From contig DPVM01000005.1 of assembly GCA_003526845.1 (NCBI GenBank), forward strand, positions 84,913-148,912: a DNA stretch of 64,000 nt, written 5' to 3'. Each line of letters starts with the position of its first letter. Within the stretch, counting starts at the first letter, position 1. A program made the translations under genes and the position numbers. A model generated the notes under the pieces. It was not told the origin of the DNA. It did not search any database and was given only the letters and a program-made list of their open reading frames with translations. The stretch is from Oscillospiraceae bacterium. GTDB lineage: Bacteria > Bacillota > Clostridia > Oscillospirales > Acutalibacteraceae. This document shows positions 36,354-46,340 of the stretch, in pieces.

Positions 36354-36896
36354 ATGGCAGCACGCTTAAAAGAAACATATAAGAGTGAAGTTGCTCCTGC
36401 ATTGATGAAGAAATTCGAATACAAGTCTGTTATGCAAATCCCAAAGCTTGACAAGATTGTTATCAATGTCGGTGCCGGCGAAGCTCGTGAAAATTCAAAG
36501 GTAATTGACGCTATCGTTTCAGACCTTACTCAAATTTCAGGTCAAAAGCCTGTTGTATGTAAGGCAAAGAAATCAGTAGCTAACTTCAAACTCCGTGAGG
36601 GCATGCCAATCGGTGTTAAAGTTACTCTTCGCGGTGACAGAATGTATGAATTTCTTGACAGATTCTTCAATCTCGCACTTCCCAGAGTTCGTGACTTCAG
36701 AGGTATTAATCCAAACTCATTTGACGGCCGCGGCAACTATGCATTAGGCATCAAAGAGCAGTTGATTTTCCCTGAAATCGATTATGATAAGATTGATAAG
36801 GTACGCGGTATGGACATCATTATGGTTACAACCGCAAACACTGACGAAGAAGCAAGAGAGCTCCTCAAATTGATGGGCGCTCCGTTTGCAGAGTAA
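36354..36896 (+). CDS. rplE: 50S ribosomal protein L5
   Basis: L5 (180 residues) binds 5S rRNA and the P-site tRNA elbow. The pattern [18 protein letters not shown] near the start, [17 protein letters not shown] and the C-terminal [21 protein letters not shown] identify it. AAGGGAGG precedes the start. It is followed 12 bases later by the zinc-type S14 gene. Confidence 0.97.
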   Translation: MAARLKETYKSEVAPALMKKFEYKSVMQIPKLDKIVINVGAGEARENSKVIDAIVSDLTQISGQKPVVCKAKKSVANFKLREGMPIGVKVTLRGDRMYEFLDRFFNLALPRVRDFRGINPNSFDGRGNYALGIKEQLIFPEIDYDKIDKVRGMDIIMVTTANTDEEARELLKLMGAPFAE

Positions 36897-36908
36897 GGAG
36901 GGATTATC

Positions 36909-37094
36909 GTGGCTAAAACATCTATGAAAGTTAAGCAGCAAAGAACTGCTAAATACTCAACAAGAGCATATAACAGATGCAAAATCTGCGGTAGACCTCA
37001 TGCTTATCTTCGTAAGTATGGCGTATGCCGTATCTGCTTCAGAGAGCTCGCTCACAAGGGCGAAATCCCCGGAGTTAAAAAGTCATCTTGGTAA
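36909..37094 (+). CDS. rpsN: 30S ribosomal protein S14 type Z
   Basis: This 61-residue S14 is the short zinc-binding form. CKIC and CRIC pairs (about residues 24-27 and 40-43) frame the RNA-binding loop [12 protein letters not shown]. The gene uses a GTG start with AAGGAGG ahead of it. The zinc-independent long paralog, when present, is usually elsewhere in the genome. Confidence 0.96.
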   Translation: MAKTSMKVKQQRTAKYSTRAYNRCKICGRPHAYLRKYGVCRICFRELAHKGEIPGVKKSSW

Positions 37095-37132
37095 GATACT
37101 GAGAATTGCTAATTTTATAAGGAGGAAATATC

Positions 37133-37531
37133 ATGCATATTACAGACCCAATTGCTGATATGCTTACAAGAATTCGTAACGCCAATTCAGCAAAACACGA
37201 AACAGTAGATATTCCTGCATCAAATATGAAGAAGGCAATCGCTCAGATTCTTCTTGATGAAGGTTATATCGCATCATATAAAGTAATTGAAGATGATAAA
37301 CAAGGTGTTATCCGTGTAACACTCAAGTACGGTGAAAACAAATCTCAGGTTATTACAGGCCTCAGAAGAGTTTCAAAGCCGGGCCTTAGAATTTACTCAA
37401 ATGTTGAGGATATGCCTAAGGTTATGAAGGGACTCGGTATCGCTATCGTATCAACTTCAAAAGGTATAATGACAGACAGAGAAGCTCGCAAGCAAAATGT
37501 TGGCGGCGAAGTATTAGCATTTGTTTGGTAA
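37133..37531 (+). CDS. rpsH: 30S ribosomal protein S8
   Basis: S8 (132 residues) binds helix 21 of 16S rRNA and, in E. coli, the spc mRNA as a repressor. The start [26 protein letters not shown] and the C-terminal [27 protein letters not shown] match the family well. TAAGGAGG precedes the ATG. Confidence 0.97.
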   Translation: MHITDPIADMLTRIRNANSAKHETVDIPASNMKKAIAQILLDEGYIASYKVIEDDKQGVIRVTLKYGENKSQVITGLRRVSKPGLRIYSNVEDMPKVMKGLGIAIVSTSKGIMTDREARKQNVGGEVLAFVW

Positions 37532-37546
37532 GGAGGTGCAGTTAGG

Positions 37547-38089
37547 ATGTCACGTATAGGTTTAAAGCCAATCGTAATTCCTGCCGGCGTTGAAGTATCA
37601 GTAAACGGCGAAAATACTGTAACCGTTAAGGGACCAAACGGTACTCTTACTCAGGATGTTTGCAAAGACATCACAGTTACTGTCGACGGCAGCGAAGTTA
37701 AAGTATCAAGACCATCAGACGATAAAGAGCACAGAGCACTTCACGGTCTTTACAGAGCTCTTATCGCAAACATGGTTAAAGGTGTAACAGAAGGTTTCAA
37801 AAAGAACCTCGAGGTTAACGGCGTAGGTTACAGAGTTCAGATGCAGGGCAACACCCTTGTAATGAACCTCGGTTTCTCACACCAGGTTAAGATGGATGCA
37901 CCTGAAGGAATCAAAATTGAATGCCCAAGCGCAAATGCAATCGTTATCAGCGGTGCAGATAAGCAAAAGGTTGGTCAGTTCGCAGCTCAAGTTCGCGAAA
38001 AGAGACCGCCGGAGCCGTATAAGGGCAAGGGCATCAAATATGCTGAAGAGCATATTCGCCGTAAGGAAGGCAAAGCAGGTAAGAAATAA
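37547..38089 (+). CDS. rplF: 50S ribosomal protein L6
   Basis: L6 (180 residues) is a duplicated two-domain protein near the factor-binding site. It begins SRIGLKPIVIPAGVEVSV and ends with the RNA-contacting PPEPYKGKGIKYAEEHIRRKEGKAGKK segment. AAGGAGGTG overlaps the end of the upstream spacer; the gene lies between rpsH and rplR. Confidence 0.97.
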   Translation: MSRIGLKPIVIPAGVEVSVNGENTVTVKGPNGTLTQDVCKDITVTVDGSEVKVSRPSDDKEHRALHGLYRALIANMVKGVTEGFKKNLEVNGVGYRVQMQGNTLVMNLGFSHQVKMDAPEGIKIECPSANAIVISGADKQKVGQFAAQVREKRPPEPYKGKGIKYAEEHIRRKEGKAGKK

Positions 38090-38107
38090 AGAAAGGAGTG
38101 AAATACA

Positions 38108-38467
38108 ATGGTTTCAAGACAAGATTCTAACAAAGCAAGACAAAAGCGTCACACTCGTGTACGCGGTAAGATCAGCGGTACAGCTGATTGTCCAAGACTC
38201 AACGTATATCGCTCCCTCAGCAATATCTACGCTCAGCTTATTGATGATGTTGCAGGTGTAACACTTGCTCAGGCATCAACAGTTGAAAAAGATTTTGCTC
38301 AGTACGGCGGAAACGTTGAAGCAGCGAAAGCTGTAGGTAAAAAATTAGCAGAAAGAGCCACAGCAAAGGGCATCAAAGAATGTGTATTTGACCGTGGCGG
38401 TTACGTATATCACGGTCGTGTTGCAGCTGTTGCTGACGGCGCTCGTGAAGGCGGACTTGAGTTCTAA
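38108..38467 (+). CDS. rplR: 50S ribosomal protein L18
   Basis: L18 (119 residues) brings 5S rRNA to the large subunit. The basic N-terminus, then [21 protein letters not shown] and the C-terminal [27 protein letters not shown] are diagnostic. AAAGGAG precedes the ATG. Confidence 0.97.
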   Translation: MVSRQDSNKARQKRHTRVRGKISGTADCPRLNVYRSLSNIYAQLIDDVAGVTLAQASTVEKDFAQYGGNVEAAKAVGKKLAERATAKGIKECVFDRGGYVYHGRVAAVADGAREGGLEF

Positions 38468-38485
38468 AGAAGGGAGTAATTTATT

Positions 38486-38989
38486 ATGAATAATAAGATT
38501 GACGTATCTTCAATGGAACTTGAAGAAAGAGTAGTTACCATCAACCGTGTTTCAAAGACGGTTAAGGGCGGTAGAATTTTTAAGTTCTCTGCACTTGTTG
38601 TTGTAGGCGACGGTAACGGACTTGTAGGCTTCGGTATCGGTAAGTCAGGCGAAGTTCCTGATGCTATCCGTAAGGGTATCGAGGATGCAAAGAAAAATGT
38701 TATTAAGGTTTCACTCAGAGGCACAACAATTCCTCATGAGATTACAGGTAAATTCGGCGCAGGTGAAGTTCTTCTTATGCCGGCTCCGAAAGGTACCGGT
38801 GTTATTGCCGGCGGCCCTGTTCGTGCTGTTGTTGAAACAGTAGGTATCAAGGATATCCGTACAAAGGCAATTCGTTCTAACAATCCTTGCAATGTTGTAA
38901 GAGCAACAATCAACGGCTTAAGCCAGCTTCGCAGTGCCGAAGAGGTTGCAGCTGTTCGCGGCAAGACTGTTAAGGAAATAGTAGGTTAA
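38486..38989 (+). CDS. rpsE: 30S ribosomal protein S5
   Basis: S5 (167 residues) takes part in decoding accuracy and mRNA unwinding. The N-terminal RNA-binding domain [40 protein letters not shown] and the C-terminal [20 protein letters not shown] are clear. AAGGGAG lies upstream. It is followed closely by rpmD. Confidence 0.97.
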   Translation: MNNKIDVSSMELEERVVTINRVSKTVKGGRIFKFSALVVVGDGNGLVGFGIGKSGEVPDAIRKGIEDAKKNVIKVSLRGTTIPHEITGKFGAGEVLLMPAPKGTGVIAGGPVRAVVETVGIKDIRTKAIRSNNPCNVVRATINGLSQLRSAEEVAAVRGKTVKEIVG

Positions 38990-39001
38990 GGAGGGGTTAG
39001 C

Positions 39002-39181
39002 ATGGCAGATATTAAAATCAAACTCACAAAGAGTTTAATCGGTAGCAAAAAAGACCAAATCGCCACCGCCAACTCACTTGGTCTCCGTAAAATCGGCAAT
39101 GTAACAGTACAGCCTGATAACGCACAGACACAGGGTAAAATCAAAAAGATTTCTCACCTTGTAACAATCGTAGAAGAATAA
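39002..39181 (+). CDS. rpmD: 50S ribosomal protein L30
   Basis: L30 is a 59-residue protein on the solvent side of the large subunit. The translated sequence begins [18 protein letters not shown] and continues with [15 protein letters not shown], the standard family pattern. It lies in the expected slot between rpsE and rplO, has AAGGAGG upstream, and uses TAA. It is easily missed because it is short. Confidence 0.96.
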   Translation: MADIKIKLTKSLIGSKKDQIATANSLGLRKIGNVTVQPDNAQTQGKIKKISHLVTIVEE

Positions 39182-39195
39182 GGGGAGGTGCACTG

Positions 39196-39639
39196 ATGAA
39201 ATTACACGAACTTTCTCCTGCAGAGGGCTCTAAAAAAGCTGTTAAGAGAATTGGCAGAGGCGCAGGCTCAGGCCAGGGTAAAACAGCAGGCAAAGGCCAT
39301 AAGGGTCAAAAGGCTCGTTCCGGCTATAGCAGACGCCCGGGTTTTGAAGGCGGTCAGATGCCGCTTCAAAGAAGAATTCCGAAGAGAGGATTTAACAACA
39401 TCTTTGCTACTGAGTATGCAACCGTAAATGTTTCTGCTCTTAACGACAGATTTGATGACGGTGCAACCGTAGACGCAGAAAGCCTTGCAGCTTGCGGTCT
39501 TGTTAAGAAGACACTTGACGGCATCAAGGTTCTCGGCAAAGGCGAGATTACTAAAGCTTTGACTGTTAAGGTTAACGCAGTAAGTGAATCCGCAAAAGCA
39601 AAGATTGAAGCAGCTGGTGGCAAGGTGGAGGTGCTTTAA
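39196..39639 (+). CDS. rplO: 50S ribosomal protein L15
   Basis: L15 (147 residues) is a late-assembly large-subunit protein. It has the glycine-rich extended N-terminus ([40 protein letters not shown]) and a globular C-terminal domain ending GGKVEVL. Its stop is immediately followed by the GTG start of secY, so the two are likely coupled. Confidence 0.96.
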   Translation: MKLHELSPAEGSKKAVKRIGRGAGSGQGKTAGKGHKGQKARSGYSRRPGFEGGQMPLQRRIPKRGFNNIFATEYATVNVSALNDRFDDGATVDAESLAACGLVKKTLDGIKVLGKGEITKALTVKVNAVSESAKAKIEAAGGKVEVL

Positions 39640-40980
39640 GTGATTAAAACTATCATTAACGCATTCAAACTTCCCGACATCAGAAAAAAACTTCTCTTTA
39701 CTGCTTTTATCATCTTGATTTTCAGAATCGGCTCGGTTATTCCTGTTCCGTTTCTTAACATTACAGAAGAAATCAGCGTTGGTAAGGGCAACACAATTTT
39801 AACTTATTTGAGTTTGATGACCGGTAGCGCATTCACATACGGAACTATTTTCGCTATGTCAATTACACCGTACATCAACTCGTCAATCATTATGCAACTC
39901 CTTGCAGTTGCTATCCCCGCCCTTGAAAATCTCCAAAAAGAGGGCGAGGAGGGTAAGAAGAAAATCTCAACAATTACAAGAATCGTTACAATCGTTCTCG
40001 GTTTGCTTCAATCGTTGGCATATTTCTTCTTCCTTCGTGCAAACAACTACCTTGAAACATTCCCGAATGCTTCAACTTTCGATTTGGTATTCCAAGCAGT
40101 TGTTATTATTGCCGTTCTCACAGCAGGTACAGCAGTAATTATGTGGCTCGGTGAGCAGATTACAATTGACGGTATCGGCAACGGTATCTCAATCATCCTC
40201 TTCGCAGGTATCGTGTCTCGTTTCCCAACCATTATCAGACAGCTCTTTGGCTATCTCGATACAGAGAGAAAAGTATATTATGTACTTGTTCCGGTAGTTT
40301 GTGTATGCTTCTTGCTTATGATGGCATACATCGTTTTGCTCGACAATGCAGAAAGAAGACTTCCTATCCAATACGCAAAGCGTGTTAAGGGCAGAAAGAT
40401 GTACGGCGGACAAAATACTCATATGCCGATTAAGGTTAATATGAGCGGCGTTCTCCCAATCATCTTCGCATCATCCATCCTTTCTCTCCCGGGTACTGTT
40501 CAAATGTTCCTTACAGAAAGCAAGTACAAGGGCACAGGCTGGGAAAAATTCTTTAATGCATTCCAAAGTGATTCATGGTGGTACGCAGGAATGTACTTCC
40601 TTCTTATCATCTTCTTTGCTTATTTCTACAGTACAATTCAGTACAACCCAATTGAAATGGCAAATAATCTTCGTAAAAACAATGGCGTTATACCCGGATA
40701 CAGACCGGGCAGACCTACTTCGGATTACATCTTTAAGATTATCTCAAGATTGACTCTTATCGGTGCTCTTATGATTTCCGTAGTTGCTTTGTTCCCGATT
40801 ATCTGGTCGCTTATTTGTGACGCTGCCATCCCTCCGTTGACGGAGAGCGGCAAAGACGGCGGAATGTCGATTACACTCGGCGGTACATCACTCATCATCT
40901 TGGTCGGTGTTGCACTTGAAACTGTTCGTCAACTTGAATCACAAATGATGATGCGCCATTATAAGGGATTCCTTGACTAA
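39640..40980 (+). CDS. secY: Protein translocase subunit SecY
   Basis: SecY (446 residues) is the core channel of the Sec translocon in the inner membrane. Ten hydrophobic helices can be traced, from KKLLFTAFIILIFRIGSVIPVPF to LIILVGVALETVRQLESQ. The conserved GLQ-like plug region, the EEGKKK loop and the long cytosolic loop RRLPIQYAKRVKG are present. The GTG start lies directly after the rplO stop with GGAGGTG 10 bases ahead. The C-terminal MMRHYKGFLD is the usual SecY ending. Confidence 0.96.
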   Translation: MIKTIINAFKLPDIRKKLLFTAFIILIFRIGSVIPVPFLNITEEISVGKGNTILTYLSLMTGSAFTYGTIFAMSITPYINSSIIMQLLAVAIPALENLQKEGEEGKKKISTITRIVTIVLGLLQSLAYFFFLRANNYLETFPNASTFDLVFQAVVIIAVLTAGTAVIMWLGEQITIDGIGNGISIILFAGIVSRFPTIIRQLFGYLDTERKVYYVLVPVVCVCFLLMMAYIVLLDNAERRLPIQYAKRVKGRKMYGGQNTHMPIKVNMSGVLPIIFASSILSLPGTVQMFLTESKYKGTGWEKFFNAFQSDSWWYAGMYFLLIIFFAYFYSTIQYNPIEMANNLRKNNGVIPGYRPGRPTSDYIFKIISRLTLIGALMISVVALFPIIWSLICDAAIPPLTESGKDGGMSITLGGTSLIILVGVALETVRQLESQMMMRHYKGFLD

Positions 40981-40995
40981 TATAAGGAGATATTT

Positions 40996-41628
40996 ATGAA
41001 ACTTATTCTTTTAGGTGCCCCGGGCGCCGGCAAAGGCACTCAGGCAGAAAAAATTTGTGATAAGTATAATATCCCTGCAATTTCAACCGGAAACATTCTT
41101 CGTGCCGCTGTAAAAGACGGCACGGAGATGGGCTTGAAGGCTAAATCCTTTATGGATGCGGGTCAACTCGTTCCCGATGAGGTTGTAATCGGTATTATCA
41201 AGGACCGTCTTAAAGAAAAAGATTGTGAAAAAGGCTTCATTCTTGACGGTTTTCCGCGCACAATTCCGCAGGCTCAGGCTCTTGTGGATAACGGAATTGA
41301 TATTGATGTCGTTCTCGACATTGAAGTTCCGGACGAAAAGATTACCGAAAGAATGTCAGGTCGTCGCGTATGTGCAAAATGCGCAAACTCATATCACTTG
41401 GTTTATAAACGACCAAAGGTTGAAGGCATTTGTGACGCTTGCGGCGGCGAATTAATTCAGCGTAAAGACGATGCACCCGAAACTGTAAAGGCTCGTCTTG
41501 TGGAATATCACGAGATGACAGAGCCGCTCAAAGGCTTCTACGAAAATCTTGGCAAGCTCAAGATTGTTGAAGGTCAAGAGGATGTTGAGGACACAACAAA
41601 GCTCGTTTTCGCTGCATTGGAGGATTAA
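40996..41628 (+). CDS. adk: Adenylate kinase
   Basis: Adk (210 residues) interconverts ATP, ADP and AMP in the cytosol. It has the P-loop [11 protein letters not shown], the AMP-binding [10 protein letters not shown] and GFPRTIPQA motifs, and the long-form LID domain. The LID carries four cysteines (CAKC and CDAC), so it is the zinc-binding Gram-positive type. It follows secY by 15 bases and leads into map. Confidence 0.97.
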   Translation: MKLILLGAPGAGKGTQAEKICDKYNIPAISTGNILRAAVKDGTEMGLKAKSFMDAGQLVPDEVVIGIIKDRLKEKDCEKGFILDGFPRTIPQAQALVDNGIDIDVVLDIEVPDEKITERMSGRRVCAKCANSYHLVYKRPKVEGICDACGGELIQRKDDAPETVKARLVEYHEMTEPLKGFYENLGKLKIVEGQEDVEDTTKLVFAALED

Positions 41629-41629
41629 C

Positions 41630-42379
41630 ATGATAGTGCTTAAAAGCAGCCGTGAATTAGAACTCATGAAAGAAGCATGCGTTATTTCGGCTCAGGCATT
41701 ACAGGTGGCAGGTGAGGCTGTAAAACCCGGCATTACCACTTATGAAATTGACAAATTAGCTTACGATTTTATTAAAAAGCAAGGTGCTACACCAAATTTT
41801 CTCAACTACGGTGGATTTCCTGCTACCGCATGTATATCTATAAATGATGAAGTTATCCACGGCATTCCAAGCAAAAAGCGTGTTATCAAAGAGGGTGACA
41901 TCGTAAGTATTGATTTGGGTGCTGCAAAAAACGGCTATAACGGCGACAATGCTGCAACATTTATCTGCGGAACTTGCTCTCCCGAGGTAAAGCGGCTGAT
42001 AGACACTACTCGCGAGGCTCTTGCAAAGGGCATCGAGGCAGCAGTGCCCGGCAACAGAATCGGCGATATAGGCAACGCTGTGCAAACTTATTGCGAGGAA
42101 AGAGGATTTTCCGTAGTAAGAGACTTTGTCGGTCACGGCGTAGGAACAAAACTTCATGAAGAACCCAGTGTACCGAACTTCGGACACGCAGGACGCGGTA
42201 TCCGACTATTACCCGGAATGACATTGGCAATTGAACCGATGATTAATCTGGGAACCTATAAGGTTAAACAACTTTCTGACGGATGGACTGTTAAAACTGC
42301 TGACGGCAAGGCTTCGGCTCATTTCGAGAACACCATCGCCATCACAAACAACGGTCCGGTAATTCTGACGAAAGCTTAA
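41630..42379 (+). CDS. map: Methionine aminopeptidase type I
   Basis: MetAP (249 residues) removes initiator methionine co-translationally. The fold is seen from SSRELELMKEACVISAQAL onward, with INDEVIHGIPS, the metal-binding aspartates in SIDLGAAKNGYNGDNAATF, the metal histidine in FVGHGVGTKLHEEP and the acidic pair in LAIEPMINLG and FENTIAI. ATG 41630 lies one base after the adk stop, with GGAGG inside the end of adk. A 104-nt spacer follows, without the KOW gene found here in some Firmicutes. Confidence 0.96.
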   Translation: MIVLKSSRELELMKEACVISAQALQVAGEAVKPGITTYEIDKLAYDFIKKQGATPNFLNYGGFPATACISINDEVIHGIPSKKRVIKEGDIVSIDLGAAKNGYNGDNAATFICGTCSPEVKRLIDTTREALAKGIEAAVPGNRIGDIGNAVQTYCEERGFSVVRDFVGHGVGTKLHEEPSVPNFGHAGRGIRLLPGMTLAIEPMINLGTYKVKQLSDGWTVKTADGKASAHFENTIAITNNGPVILTKA

Positions 42380-42483
42380 AAGCAAGCACGGCTTGCATTA
42401 ATTGCAATTGCAGGCGATTACGCCGTAATGTGATTCCAGTTAATAAACATCAATCGTTATTATTAATTTAAGCGAGGTATTAG

Positions 42484-42702
42484 ATGTCTAAGTCAGATAT
42501 GATAGAAGTTGAAGGTACTGTGGTAGAGGCGTTGCCAAACACAACTTTTAAGGTAGCACTTCAAAATGACCACATTATTACAGCTCATATCAGCGGGAAG
42601 CTCAGAATGAACAACATTCGTATTCTCCCCGGTGATAAGGTAACAATGGAAATGTCACCATACGATCTGACAAAAGGTCGTATAATTTGGCGTTCTAAGT
42701 AA
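42484..42702 (+). CDS. infA: Translation initiation factor IF-1
   Basis: IF-1 (72 residues) is a single OB-fold protein that occupies the ribosomal A site during initiation. [24 protein letters not shown] and [32 protein letters not shown] are typical. Its ribosome site AGCGAGG is weak compared with its neighbours. The position between map and rpmJ is standard. Confidence 0.97.
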   Translation: MSKSDMIEVEGTVVEALPNTTFKVALQNDHIITAHISGKLRMNNIRILPGDKVTMEMSPYDLTKGRIIWRSK

Positions 42703-42721
42703 ATTCAAGGAGGATATTCAA

Positions 42722-42835
42722 ATGAAAGTTAGACCTTCTGTAAAGAAAATTTGCGATAAATGCAAAGTTATCAAAAGAAATGGAAAAGTAATGGTTATCT
42801 GTGAAAATCCAAAGCATAAACAGCGTCAGGGCTAA
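42722..42835 (+). CDS. rpmJ: 50S ribosomal protein L36
   Basis: L36 is a 37-residue protein of the large subunit. The sequence [18 protein letters not shown] leads to [15 protein letters not shown], with cysteines at 11, 14 and 27 and histidine 32, the zinc-binding C+ form. AAGGAGG precedes the ATG. It is too short to be found by length-filtered searches. Confidence 0.96.
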   Translation: MKVRPSVKKICDKCKVIKRNGKVMVICENPKHKQRQG

Positions 42836-42867
42836 TCCTGAACTAATAATCGGAGGTAAACTGTAAA

Positions 42868-43236
42868 ATGGCACGTATTTCAGGTGTTGACTTACCTAAT
42901 GACAAAAGAGTTGAAATCGGTCTTACTTATATTTACGGTATCGGCCGTACAACTGCTGACATGATTATCGAAGCAACAGGAATCAATCCGGATACCCGTT
43001 GCAGAGATTTAACAGAAGACGATGTCAAGAAACTCAGCGATTATATCACTCACAACATTGTTGTTGAAGGTGACCTTCGCAGAAACACAGCATTTGACAT
43101 TAAGAGACTTAAAGAAATCGGTTGCTATCGCGGTATGCGTCATATCAAAGGCCTTCCGGTAAGAGGACAGACTTCAAAGAATAACGCAAGAACACGCAAA
43201 GGTCCTAAAAAGACAATAGCAAACAAGAAAAAGTAA
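42868..43236 (+). CDS. rpsM: 30S ribosomal protein S13
   Basis: S13 (122 residues) contacts the P-site tRNA and bridges to the large subunit. It begins [25 protein letters not shown], contains the helix-two-turn-helix region, and ends in the basic tail [23 protein letters not shown] lies upstream. It starts the alpha-operon part of the superoperon. Confidence 0.97.
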   Translation: MARISGVDLPNDKRVEIGLTYIYGIGRTTADMIIEATGINPDTRCRDLTEDDVKKLSDYITHNIVVEGDLRRNTAFDIKRLKEIGCYRGMRHIKGLPVRGQTSKNNARTRKGPKKTIANKKK

Positions 43237-43253
43237 AGTAGGAGGAAATCAGT

Positions 43254-43649
43254 ATGGCTACAAAGAAGACTGCCACTCGCGGTAAAAGACGCGAGAAAAA
43301 GAATATTGAGCGCGGCGTTGCTCATATTCAGTCAACCTTCAACAATACAATAGTTACTATTACTGATACACAGGGAAACGCTGTTTCTTGGGCTTCAGCC
43401 GGAGAAATGGGCTTCCGTGGTTCAAAGAAATCTACTCCGTTTGCAGCACAAACCGCAGCAGAAACTGCTGCTAAAATTGCAACAGAGCACGGTATGAAAA
43501 CAGTAGAAGTTTATGTTAAGGGACCGGGTGCAGGTCGTGAGGCTGCTATTAGAGCACTTCAGTCTGCCGGACTTGATGTAAGTCTTATTAAAGATGTTAC
43601 TCCTATCCCACATAACGGATGTCGTCCGCCTAAGAGACGTCGTGTATAA
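43254..43649 (+). CDS. rpsK: 30S ribosomal protein S11
   Basis: S11 (131 residues) sits on the platform of the small subunit near the Shine-Dalgarno helix. [22 protein letters not shown] and the C-terminal [18 protein letters not shown] are diagnostic. AGGAGG precedes the ATG; rpsD follows 19 bases later. Confidence 0.97.
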   Translation: MATKKTATRGKRREKKNIERGVAHIQSTFNNTIVTITDTQGNAVSWASAGEMGFRGSKKSTPFAAQTAAETAAKIATEHGMKTVEVYVKGPGAGREAAIRALQSAGLDVSLIKDVTPIPHNGCRPPKRRRV

Positions 43650-43668
43650 TTTAACGGAGGTGTAGTAT

Positions 43669-44268
43669 ATGGCAAAGAATATGGAACCCATCGCAAAGCG
43701 CTGCAAGGCTCTCGGTATTTCACCGGCAGTTATGGGTTATACAAATAAGGAAACATTCAGAAATTCCTACAATAAAAACCGCCGTAAAAAGAGCGAGTAT
43801 GCTATGCAACTTAACGAAAAGCAAAAGGTTAAGTTCATCTACGGTATTCTTGAAAAGCAATTTCACACCTATTATGAGAAAGCAGCTAAAATGGAAGGTC
43901 AAACCGGTATTGTACTTCTTACAATGATCGAAACACGCCTTGACAATGTTGCTTTCAGAACAGGCTTTTGTAAGACTCGCCGTGAAGCAAGACAGGCTGT
44001 TACACACGGTCACTTCACAGTAAACGGCAAAAGAGTAAATATTCCGTCTTATCTTGTAAAGGTTGGAGATGTTATCGCTGTTGCTGAAAACAGCAAAGAT
44101 AACGGCAGATTCAAACTTGTTAAAGAAGAGGGCGCTTATGCAAACTCACCAAAATGGCTTGAATCAAATGCATCAGAGCTTACTGCAAAGGTTGTAGCTA
44201 TGCCTGAGCGTGATGACATCGATTATCCTGTTGAAGAGCATTTAATCGTTGAGTTCTACTCTAAGTAA
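43669..44268 (+). CDS. rpsD: 30S ribosomal protein S4, zinc-free form
   Basis: S4 (199 residues) starts small-subunit assembly. The S4 RNA-binding domain is clear in MIETRLDNVAFRTGFCKTRREARQAVTHGHFTVNGKRVN. The N-terminus (AKNMEPIAKRCKALGISPAVMGY) lacks the CxxC zinc cysteines of the long form, so this is the C-minus type seen in some Clostridia, sometimes as one of two copies. ACGGAGGTG precedes the ATG. Confidence 0.95.
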   Translation: MAKNMEPIAKRCKALGISPAVMGYTNKETFRNSYNKNRRKKSEYAMQLNEKQKVKFIYGILEKQFHTYYEKAAKMEGQTGIVLLTMIETRLDNVAFRTGFCKTRREARQAVTHGHFTVNGKRVNIPSYLVKVGDVIAVAENSKDNGRFKLVKEEGAYANSPKWLESNASELTAKVVAMPERDDIDYPVEEHLIVEFYSK

Positions 44269-44324
44269 TAGCCATTAAACAACTATTAATTGGTAAAACA
44301 AAACAAAGTTTAGGAGGCTTTTAA

Positions 44325-45281
44325 ATGATCGAAATTGATAAGCCTAATATCGAAATAGTAGATTTATCTACTCAGGGAAGCAGAAGCGTAGGCAAATTTG
44401 TTGTTGAGCCCCTTGAAAGAGGCTTCGGCACAACACTCGGCAATTCAATGAGAAGAGTTCTCCTCTCATCACTTCCGGGTTATGCAATCACTTCCGTTAA
44501 GATTGACGGTGTATTACACGAATTTTCAACCATTCCTCATGTTAAAGAGGATGTAACCGAAATCGTTTTAAATCTTAAAAATGTCATTCTTAAGATTCAC
44601 GACGAAAATCCGAAAACTTTATATATCGAAGCATCAGGCGAAGGCGAAATCACTGCCGGCGACATTAAGCATGACGCCGATGTTGAAATCCTTAACCCTG
44701 AACTTCATATCGCTTACCTCGATGAGGGCGCAAGCGTAAATATGGAACTTACGGCAGATAACGGTAGAGGATATGTTCCTTGCGATAGAAACAAGCAGCT
44801 TATGGAGCTTCCTATCGGTACAATCGCTATCGACTCTATCTATACACCTGTCCTCAAGGTTAATTACACTGTTGAAAATACTCGTGTAGGACAACAAACC
44901 GACCTTGACAAGCTCATTCTCGATGTCGAGACAGACGGTACTATTCCGGCTGATGAGGCAGCTTCTCTTGCTGCTAAAATTCTTAACGAGCATCTCAACC
45001 TCTTCGTTGACCTTTCAGAAGAAATGGGCAACGCAGAAATTATGGTTGAAAAGGACGACGACGGCAAAGAAAAAGTTCTTGAAATGACTATTGAAGAACT
45101 CGACCTTTCTGTTCGTTCATTCAATTGCTTGAAGAGAGCAGGTATTAATACAGTTGAGGATTTGATCGGCAAATCCGAAGAAGATATGATGAAAGTTAGA
45201 AACCTTGGTCGTAAATCTCTCGATGAAGTAGTAAACAAGATTGCTTCACTCGGTTTTAAACTTTCCAAGGACGAAGACTAA
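44325..45281 (+). CDS. rpoA: RNA polymerase subunit alpha
   Basis: RpoA (318 residues) scaffolds RNA polymerase assembly. The N-terminal domain has [31 protein letters not shown]. The C-terminal DNA- and activator-binding domain is seen from about residue 250 ([23 protein letters not shown] ... [15 protein letters not shown]). It is preceded by a 56-nt spacer and AGGAGG. Confidence 0.97.
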   Translation: MIEIDKPNIEIVDLSTQGSRSVGKFVVEPLERGFGTTLGNSMRRVLLSSLPGYAITSVKIDGVLHEFSTIPHVKEDVTEIVLNLKNVILKIHDENPKTLYIEASGEGEITAGDIKHDADVEILNPELHIAYLDEGASVNMELTADNGRGYVPCDRNKQLMELPIGTIAIDSIYTPVLKVNYTVENTRVGQQTDLDKLILDVETDGTIPADEAASLAAKILNEHLNLFVDLSEEMGNAEIMVEKDDDGKEKVLEMTIEELDLSVRSFNCLKRAGINTVEDLIGKSEEDMMKVRNLGRKSLDEVVNKIASLGFKLSKDED

Positions 45282-45297
45282 TAAGGAGGGAATTTCA

Positions 45298-45639
45298 ATG
45301 CCAGGTAGCAGAAAACTGGGTCGCCCAACCGATCAAAGAAGGGCAATGCTCAGAGGATTAGTTACTCACCTTTTACAAAACGGCAAAATTGAAACAACCG
45401 TTACAAGAGCGAAGGAAGTTCAGCCAATGGTAGAGCGTATGATCACCAAGGCTAAAACTGATGACCTCGCATCAAAGAGATATGTTCTCGCTTTTGTTAC
45501 TAAGGAAGATGTTGTTAAAAAACTTTTTGACGAGATTGCTCCTAAGTATTCAGATAAAAACGGTGGTTACACTCGTATTGTTAAAACAGGCCCTCGTCGC
45601 GGCGACGGCGCTGAAATGTGTATCATTGAGCTTTTATAA
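45298..45639 (+). CDS. rplQ: 50S ribosomal protein L17
   Basis: L17 (113 residues) is the last gene of the superoperon. [25 protein letters not shown] and the ending [23 protein letters not shown] match the family. The ATG at 45298 follows TAAGGAGGG; an in-frame upstream start inside rpoA is not credible. A strong terminator follows 20 bases after the stop. Confidence 0.97.
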   Translation: MPGSRKLGRPTDQRRAMLRGLVTHLLQNGKIETTVTRAKEVQPMVERMITKAKTDDLASKRYVLAFVTKEDVVKKLFDEIAPKYSDKNGGYTRIVKTGPRRGDGAEMCIIELL

Positions 45640-45658
45640 TTAAATATCAAATGATGCA

Positions 45659-45689
45659 AGCTCCCCGATATATCGGGGAGCTTTTTTTG
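45659..45689 (+). terminator. Terminator of the ribosomal superoperon
   Basis: AAGCTCCCCGAT pairs with ATCGGGGAGCTT (loop AT), followed by TTTTTTTG. Confidence 0.92.
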
Positions 45690-45740
45690 TTAACAAATTT
45701 GGCAAATAAACTGTGAATAGAGTCAATTCCATTCTTGTTA

Positions 45741-45769
45741 TTGACAATATGTGCGTATTTTTTTATTAT
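45741..45769 (+). promoter_or_regulatory. SigA-type promoter for the exported-protein pair
   Basis: TTGACA (45741-45746) and TATTAT (45764-45769) are 17 bases apart, about 48 bases before the predicted start. Confidence 0.65.
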
Positions 45770-45816
45770 ATTAGTGTTGATAAACAATCTAATTTATTTA
45801 AGGGGATGTGGTTTTA

Positions 45817-46326
45817 TTGAAACATAAAAGGAACGCATTTGGCATTATATTCTTGATTGCCTTGTTATTGCTGGCTCTTTGCGGTTGTCATAACAGCGAC
45901 GAAAATTATGATGCCGCTCAAATGGATTTTTCGCAAAACATACAGGACGAATGGAACTCAAGCAAGGATAAAAATCAGCCAGAATTTTTGAATCTGTTGG
46001 ATGAAAAATCGTCATTTAATTGCATAAGTACAGATTATGTAAGCGATGGATATTATGTTGTAAATGTTCAAGTTACATCACCCGATATAAGCAACGATTT
46101 AAAAGAATATCAAAAGCAAATTACCGGCAAAAAAGTCGATACAAAACAAATGAATAAAAAATTGTGTGAGTTAATTAATAATGCTCAATCAAAAACCGCA
46201 AACCAAACTGTCGATATTATTGTTGATGATGATAACAATGTCAGAGTTCAATTTAATGATGATTTTGTAAATGCAATGTTCGGATATGCATATATCGAAG
46301 GTATGCAGGCATTTTTGAGTGAATAA
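45817..46326 (+). CDS. Predicted lipoprotein of unknown function
   Basis: The product (169 residues) starts KHKRNAFGIIFLIALLLLALCGCHNSDE. The hydrophobic stretch ends in a lipobox-like LCGC, so the protein is probably a lipid-anchored surface protein. The remainder is acidic and hydrophilic with no family that I recognise. The TTG at 45817 is preferred because AAGGGG is 11 bases upstream; a GTG at 45808 is only two bases away from it. The next gene, also exported, begins 14 bases after the stop, so they form a pair. Confidence 0.65.
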   Translation: MKHKRNAFGIIFLIALLLLALCGCHNSDENYDAAQMDFSQNIQDEWNSSKDKNQPEFLNLLDEKSSFNCISTDYVSDGYYVVNVQVTSPDISNDLKEYQKQITGKKVDTKQMNKKLCELINNAQSKTANQTVDIIVDDDNNVRVQFNDDFVNAMFGYAYIEGMQAFLSE

Positions 46327-46340
46327 TCGGGAGAATATGT

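Noticed and set aside
42380..42483. Possible missing KOW-domain gene between map and infA
   Set aside because: The 104-nt spacer has no reading frame of suitable length; only short weak inverted repeats are visible.
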